A stretch of 64,000 nucleotides of DNA from Crossaster papposus (lineage: Eukaryota; Echinodermata; Asteroidea; Velatida; Solasteridae). Below the pieces are notes generated by a model. The model was not told the DNA's origin. It did no database searches and worked only from the letters and a program-made list of their open reading frames with translations. Where the stretch lies: assembly GCA_037893245.1 (NCBI GenBank), contig JBAIAA010000606.1, positions 744,001-808,000 on the forward strand, in the 5' to 3' direction. The position numbers were made by a program, and so were the translations under genes. Position 1 is the stretch's first letter; each line of letters starts with the position of its first letter. This document shows positions 59,601 to 64,000 of the stretch, piece by piece.

Positions 59601-60900
59601 GGAATGGCAAAATTAGCAATTTGACCCGGGGCATGCTTTGTTAGTATTTTATTTGGATTTTCTGAAAATGTTTACGTTAACACACGCGTTTCAAATTCGC
59701 CATATGTTTGTGCACACAATCCCCGCCCACAAATAAGGGCATGAAGGAAAGCATGCCCCGGGAAGGGGCTGGGTGTTACGAGATAGAGGGGGGCCTCCAG
59801 GAATGGCAAAATTAGCAATTTGACCCGGGGCATGCTTTGTTAGTATTTTATTTAGATTTTCTGAAAATTTTAACGTTAACACACGCGTTTCAAATTCGCC
59901 ACAGGTTTGTGCACACAATCCCCGCCCACAAATAAGGGCATGAAGGAAAGCATGCCCCGGGAAGGGGCTGGGTGTTAGGAGATAGAGGGGGGCCTCCAGG
60001 AATGGCAAAATTAGCAATTTGACCCGGGGCATGCTTTGTTAGTATTTTATTTCGATTTTCTGAAAATGTTAACGTTAACACACGCATTTCAAACTCGCCA
60101 TAGGTTTTTGCACACAATCCCCGCCCACAAATAAGGGCATGAAGGAAAGCATGCCCCGGGAAGGGGCTGCGTGTTAGGAGATAGAGGGGGGCCTCCAGGA
60201 ATGGCAAAATTAGCAATTAGACCCGGGGCATGCTTTGTTAGTATTTTATTTCGATTTTCTGAAAATTGTAACGTTAACACACGCGTTTCAAATTCGCCAT
60301 AGGTTTGTGCACACAATCCCCGCCCACAAATAAGGGCATGAAGGAAAGCATGCCCCGGGAAGGGGCTGGGTGTTAGAAGATAGAGAGGGGCCTCCAGGAA
60401 TGGCAAAATTAGCAATTTGACCCGGGGCATGCTTTGTTAGTATTTTATTTCGATTGTGTGAAAATTGTAACGTTAACACACGCGTTTCAAATTCGCCATA
60501 GGTTTGTGCACACAATCCCCGCCCACAAATAAGGGCATGAAGGAAAGCATGCCCCGGGAAGGGGCTGGGTGTTAGGAGATAGAGGGGGGCCTCCAGGAAT
60601 TGCAAAATTAGCAATTTGACCCGTGGCATGCTTTGTTAGTATTTTATTTAGATTGTCTGAACATTTTAACGTTAACACACGCGTTTCAAATTCGCCATAG
60701 GTTTGTGCACACAATCCCCGCCCACAAATAAGGGCATGAAGGAAAGCATGCCCCGAGAAGGGGCTGGGTGTTAGGAGATAGAGGGGGGCCTCCAGGAATG
60801 GCAAAATTAGCAATTAGACCCGGGGCATGCTTTGTTAGTATTTTATTTCTATTTTCTGAAAATTTTAACGTTAACACACGCGTTTCAAATTCGCCATAGG
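50700..60900. repeat. Nested 597-, 994- and 1194-bp blocks in array C
   Basis: Three tandem events can be read. Monomers at 50,736-51,674 recur at +1194 (51,930-52,868), with TTATTTGGATTTTC and GTTTACGTTAACAC as tags, and again near 57,303-58,241. The unit set 53,930-54,900 recurs at +994 (five monomers, one with a G5 tract and so 198 bp). Monomers around 58,497-59,000 recur at +597 (three monomers), tagged by CAAATTTGCCATAGG and GTTAATACACGCG. Some monomers, such as those with GACCCGTGGCATGC (near 53,456 and 60,621), are shared by blocks more than 7 kb apart. Confidence 0.72.
56243..56252. other. Private 4-bp insertion in one C monomer
   Basis: GACCCGGGCGGGGCATGC replaces GACCCGGGGCATGC, an extra CGGG inside the right arm of the inverted repeat. 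I saw this only once in the array, so it arose after the last block amplification or is a sequencing or assembly error. The next monomer has a compensating loss of one C in CAATCCCGCCC (near 56,339), also seen near 44,598. Confidence 0.75.
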
Positions 60901-61639
60901 TTTGTGCACACAATCCCCGCCCACAAATAAGGGCATGAAGGAAAGCATGCCCCGGGAAGGGGCTGGGTGTTAGGAGATAGAGGGGGGCCTCCAGGAATGG
61001 CAAAATTAGCAATTTGACCCGGGGCATGCTTTGTTAGTATTTTATTTAGATTTTCTGAAAATTTTAACGTTAACACACGCGTTTCAAATTCGCCACAGGT
61101 TTGTGCACACAATCCCCGCCCACAAATAAGGGCATGAAGGAACGCATGCCCCGGGAAGGGGCTGGGTGTTAGGAGATAGAGGGGGGCCTACAGGAATGGC
61201 AAAATTAGCAATTTGACCCGGGGCATGCTTTGTTAGTATTTTATTTCGATTTTCTGAAAATGTTAACGTTAACACACGCATTTCAAATTCGCCATAGGTT
61301 TTTGCACACAATCCCCGCCCACAAATAAGGGCATGAAGGAAAGCATGCCCCGGGAAGGGGCTGTGTGTTAGGAGATAGAGGGGGGCCTCCAGGAATGGCA
61401 AAATTAGCAATTTGACCCGGGGCATGCTTTGTTAGTATTTTATTTCGATTTTCTGAAAATTTTAACGTTAACACACGCGTTTCAAATTCGCCATAGGTTT
61501 GTGCACACAATCCCCGCCCACAAATAAGGGCATGAAGGAAAGCATGCCCCGGGAAGGCGCTGGGTGTTACGAGATAGAGGGGGCCTCCAGGAATGGCAAA
61601 ATTAGCAATTTGACCCGGGGCATGCTTTGTTAGTATTTT

Positions 61640-64000
61640 ATTTAGATTTTCTGAAAGTTTTAACGTTAACACACGCGTTTCAAATTCGCCACAGGTTTGT
61701 GCACACAATCCCCGCCCACAAATAAGGGCATGAAGGAACGCATGCCCCGGGAAGGGGCTGGGTGTTAGGAGATAGAGGGGGGCCTACAGGAATGGCAAAA
61801 TTAGCAATTTGACCCGGGGCATGCTTTGTTAGTATTTTATTTCGATTTTCTGAAAATGTTAACGTTAACACACGCATTTCAAATTCGCCATAGGTTTTTG
61901 CACACAATCCCCGCCCACAAATAAGGGCATGAAGGAAAGCATGCCCCGGGAAGGGGCTGTGTGTTAGGAGATAGAGGGGGGCCTCCAGGAATGGCAAAAT
62001 TAGCAATTTGACCCGGGGCATGCTTTGTTAGTATTTTATTTCGATTTTCTGAAAATTTTAACGTTAACACACGCGTTTCAAATTCGCCATAGGTTTGTGC
62101 ACACAATCCCCGCCCACAAATAAGGGCATGAAGGAAAGCATGCCCCGGGAAGGGGCTGGGTGTTAGGAGATAGAGGGGGGCCTCCAGGAATGGCAAAATT
62201 AGCAATTTGACCCGGGGCATGCTTTGTTAGTATTTTATTTCGATTTTCTGAAAATTTTAACGTTAACACACGCGTTTCAAATTCGCCATAGGTTTGTGCA
62301 CACAATCCCCGCCCACAAATAAGGGCATGAAGGAAAGCATGCCCCGGGAAGGGGCTGGGTGTTAGGAGATAGAGGGGGGCCTCCAGGAATGGCAACATTA
62401 GCAATTTGACCCGGGGCATGCTTTGTTAGTATTTTATTTCTATTTTCTGAAAATGTTAACGTTAACACACGCGTTTCAAATTCGCCATAGGTTTGTGCAC
62501 ACAATCCCCGCCCACAAATAAGGGCATGAAGGAAAGCATGCCCCGGGAAGGGGCTGGGTGTTAGGAGATAGAGGGGGGCCTCCAGGAATGGCAAAATTAG
62601 CAATTTGACCCGGGGCATGCTTTGTTAGTATTTTATTTCGATTTTCTGAAAATTGTAACGTTAACACACGCGTTTCAAATTCGCCATAGGTTTGTGCACA
62701 CAATCCCCGCCCACAAATAAGGGCATGAAGGAAAGCATGCCCCGGGAAGGGGCTGGGTGTTAGGAGATAGAGGGGGGCCTCCAGGAATGGCAAAATTAGC
62801 AATTTGACCCGGGGCATGCTTTGTTAGTATTTTATTTGGATTTTCTGAAAATGTTTACGTTAACACACGCGTTTCAAATTCGCCATATGTTTGTGCACAC
62901 AATCCCCGCCCACAAATAAGGGCATGAAGGAAAGCATGCCCCGGGAAGGGGCTGGGTGTTACGAGATAGAGGGGGGCCTCCAGGAATGGCAAAATTAGCA
63001 ATTTGACCCGGGGCATGCTTTGTTAGTATTTTATTTAGATTTTCTGAAAGTTTTAACGTTAACACACGCGTTTCAAATTCGCCACAGGTTTGTGCACACA
63101 ATCCCCGCCCACAAATAAGGGCATGAAGGAACGCATGCCCCGGGAAGGGGCTGGGTGTTAGGAGATAGAGGGGGGCCTACAGGAATGGCAAAATTAGCAA
63201 TTTGACCCGGGGCATGCTTTGTTAGTATTTTATTTCGATTTTCTGAAAATGTTAACGTTAACACACGCATTTCAAATTCGCCATAGGTTTTTGCACACAA
63301 TCCCCGCCCACAAATAAGGGCATGAAGGAAAGCATGCCCCGGGAAGGGGCTGTGTGTTAGGAGATAGAGGGGGGCCTCCAGGAATGGCAAAATTAGCAAT
63401 TTGACCCGGGGCATGCTTTGTTAGTATTTTATTTCGATTTTCTGAAAATTTTAACGTTAACACACGCGTTTCAAATTCGCCATAGGTTTGTGCACACAAT
63501 CCCCGCCCACAAATAAGGGCATGAAGGAAAGCATGCCCCGGGAAGGGGCTGGGTGTTAGGAGATAGAGGGGGGCCTCCAGGAATGGCAAAATTAGCAATT
63601 TGACCCGGGGCATGCTTTGTTAGTATTTTATTTCGATTTTCTGAAAATTTTAACGTTAACACACGCGTTTCAAATTCGCCATAGGTTTGTGCACACAATC
63701 CCCGCCCACAAATAAGGGCATGAAGGAAAGCATGCCCCGGGAAGGGGCTGGGTGTTAGGAGATAGAGGGGGGCCTCCAGGAATGGCAACATTAGCAATTT
63801 GACCCGGGGCATGCTTTGTTAGTATTTTATTTCTATTTTCTGAAAATGTTAACGTTAACACACGCGTTTCAAATTCGCCATAGGTTTGTGCACACAATCC
63901 CCGCCCACAAATAAGGGCATGAAGGAAAGCATGCCCCGGGAAGGGGCTGGGTGTTAGGAGATAGAGGGGGGCCTCCAGGAATGGCAAAATTAGCAATTTG
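61640..64000. repeat. Seven-monomer (1393-bp) repeat at the right edge of the window
   Basis: Monomers from about 61,660 recur from about 63,050 at an offset of 1393 bp (7 x 199). Tags are CGCCACAGGTTTG with GGAACGCATGCC and GGGCCTACAGGAATGG, then CACGCATTTCAAATTCG with GGTTTTTGCACAC and GGGCTGTGTGTTAGG, then plain consensus monomers, then GGCAACATTAGC with TTATTTCTATTTTC. The same series is present near 56,700 (offset 4974 to 61,680). The array continues beyond the window, so its full length is unknown. Confidence 0.8.

Larger units (their letters stand above)
30636..64000. repeat. Satellite array C, 199-bp tandem monomer
   Basis: Head-to-tail array with a 199-bp period from 30,636 (first monomer 30,636-30,834) to the window end, about 167 copies, truncated by the window edge. 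Each monomer contains GTTTCAAATTCGCCATAGG, TTTGTGCACACAATCCCCGC, CCACAAATAAGGGCATGAAG, GAAAGCATGCCCCGGGAAGG, GGCTGGGTGTTAGGAGATAG, a G6 tract before CCTCCAGGAATGGC, AAAATTAGCAATTTGACCC, GGGGCATGCTTTGTTAGT, ATTTTATTTCGATTTTCTG and a GTTAACGTTAAC block. All copies face the same way. Most differ from consensus at only a few positions, much more homogeneous than array A. Open frames of about 113 codons recur on the minus strand, but they overlap one another in successive frames because 199 is 1 modulo 3. I do not recognise the family. Confidence 0.97.

Noticed and set aside
30554-63996. About 113-codon minus-strand open frames repeated every 199 bp in array C, with some of 141-179 codons
   Set aside because: Successive frames overlap by more than 100 bp and shift register each monomer. 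The longer ones arise where a 1-bp indel joins frames. This is a by-product of a stop-poor repeat, not a protein family.
1-64000. CRISPR array
   Set aside because: There are no short direct repeats separated by unique spacers. The whole period is repeated, and 64-217 bp units with near-identical content are satellites.
1-64000. Transposable element or integrated virus within the arrays
   Set aside because: No reverse transcriptase, transposase, integrase, terminal repeats or target-site duplications are present. Tandem periodicity is unbroken apart from the two joins and the truncated units.
30636-64000. CENP-B box in C monomers (TTCGCCATAGG partly resembles the left half)
   Set aside because: Only TTCG and the following A fit. 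The CGGG half is missing, and I found no full match in A, B or C on either strand.
1-64000. Telomeric repeats or rDNA spacer
   Set aside because: No TTAGGG-type, TTAGG-type or TTTAGGG-type tandem runs and no rRNA sequence are visible, so a subtelomeric or rDNA-spacer identity is not supported directly.

Overview
The window is entirely tandemly repeated satellite DNA. Three unrelated satellite arrays abut with no unique sequence between them, and I find no credible protein gene, tRNA, rRNA, transposase, reverse transcriptase or CRISPR array. Tens of kilobases of head-to-tail monomers with nested higher-order repeats point to a eukaryotic heterochromatic region (centromeric, pericentromeric or subtelomeric) resolved by long reads. 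I do not recognise the monomers, so I cannot name the organism. CpG dinucleotides are still common in all three monomers, so strong CpG depletion is not evident.

Layout. Array A (1 to about 29,421) has a 217-bp monomer. There are roughly 129 full-length copies, 17 copies of a 68-bp truncated unit and four copies of an 85-bp truncated unit. Two sequence classes of monomer are intermixed and recombined, and blocks of 3 to 11 monomers are re-duplicated at several scales. Array B (29,422 to 30,635) has a 64-bp unit and a 75-bp variant carrying an 11-bp insertion. Eighteen units plus an 8-bp stub account for its length exactly, and it contains a 331-bp higher-order repeat. Array C (30,636 to the window end) has a 199-bp monomer in about 167 copies. 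It shows higher-order periods that are mostly integer multiples of 199 (597, 796, 995, 1194, 1393, 1592, 1791), a few shifted by 1 bp.

The monomers carry short symmetric motifs. A has TACACGTGTA, CAACGTTG and, in one class, the 14-bp palindrome GCATAGGCCTATGC. B has CACGTG. C has TGTTAACGTTAACA, TGTGCACA and a 15-bp inverted repeat around a 61-bp spacer. Many A monomers also contain sequences that resemble the A and B boxes of a tRNA-type RNA polymerase III promoter with a downstream TTTT. This is the most interesting functional hint in the window, but it is inference only.

The many short open frames are by-products of the repeats. 217 and 199 are both 1 modulo 3, so any frame shifts at each monomer and closes within one to two units. 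Nothing here works together as a gene set. The biology on display is satellite birth, truncation, homogenisation and block amplification, with abrupt array-to-array junctions.
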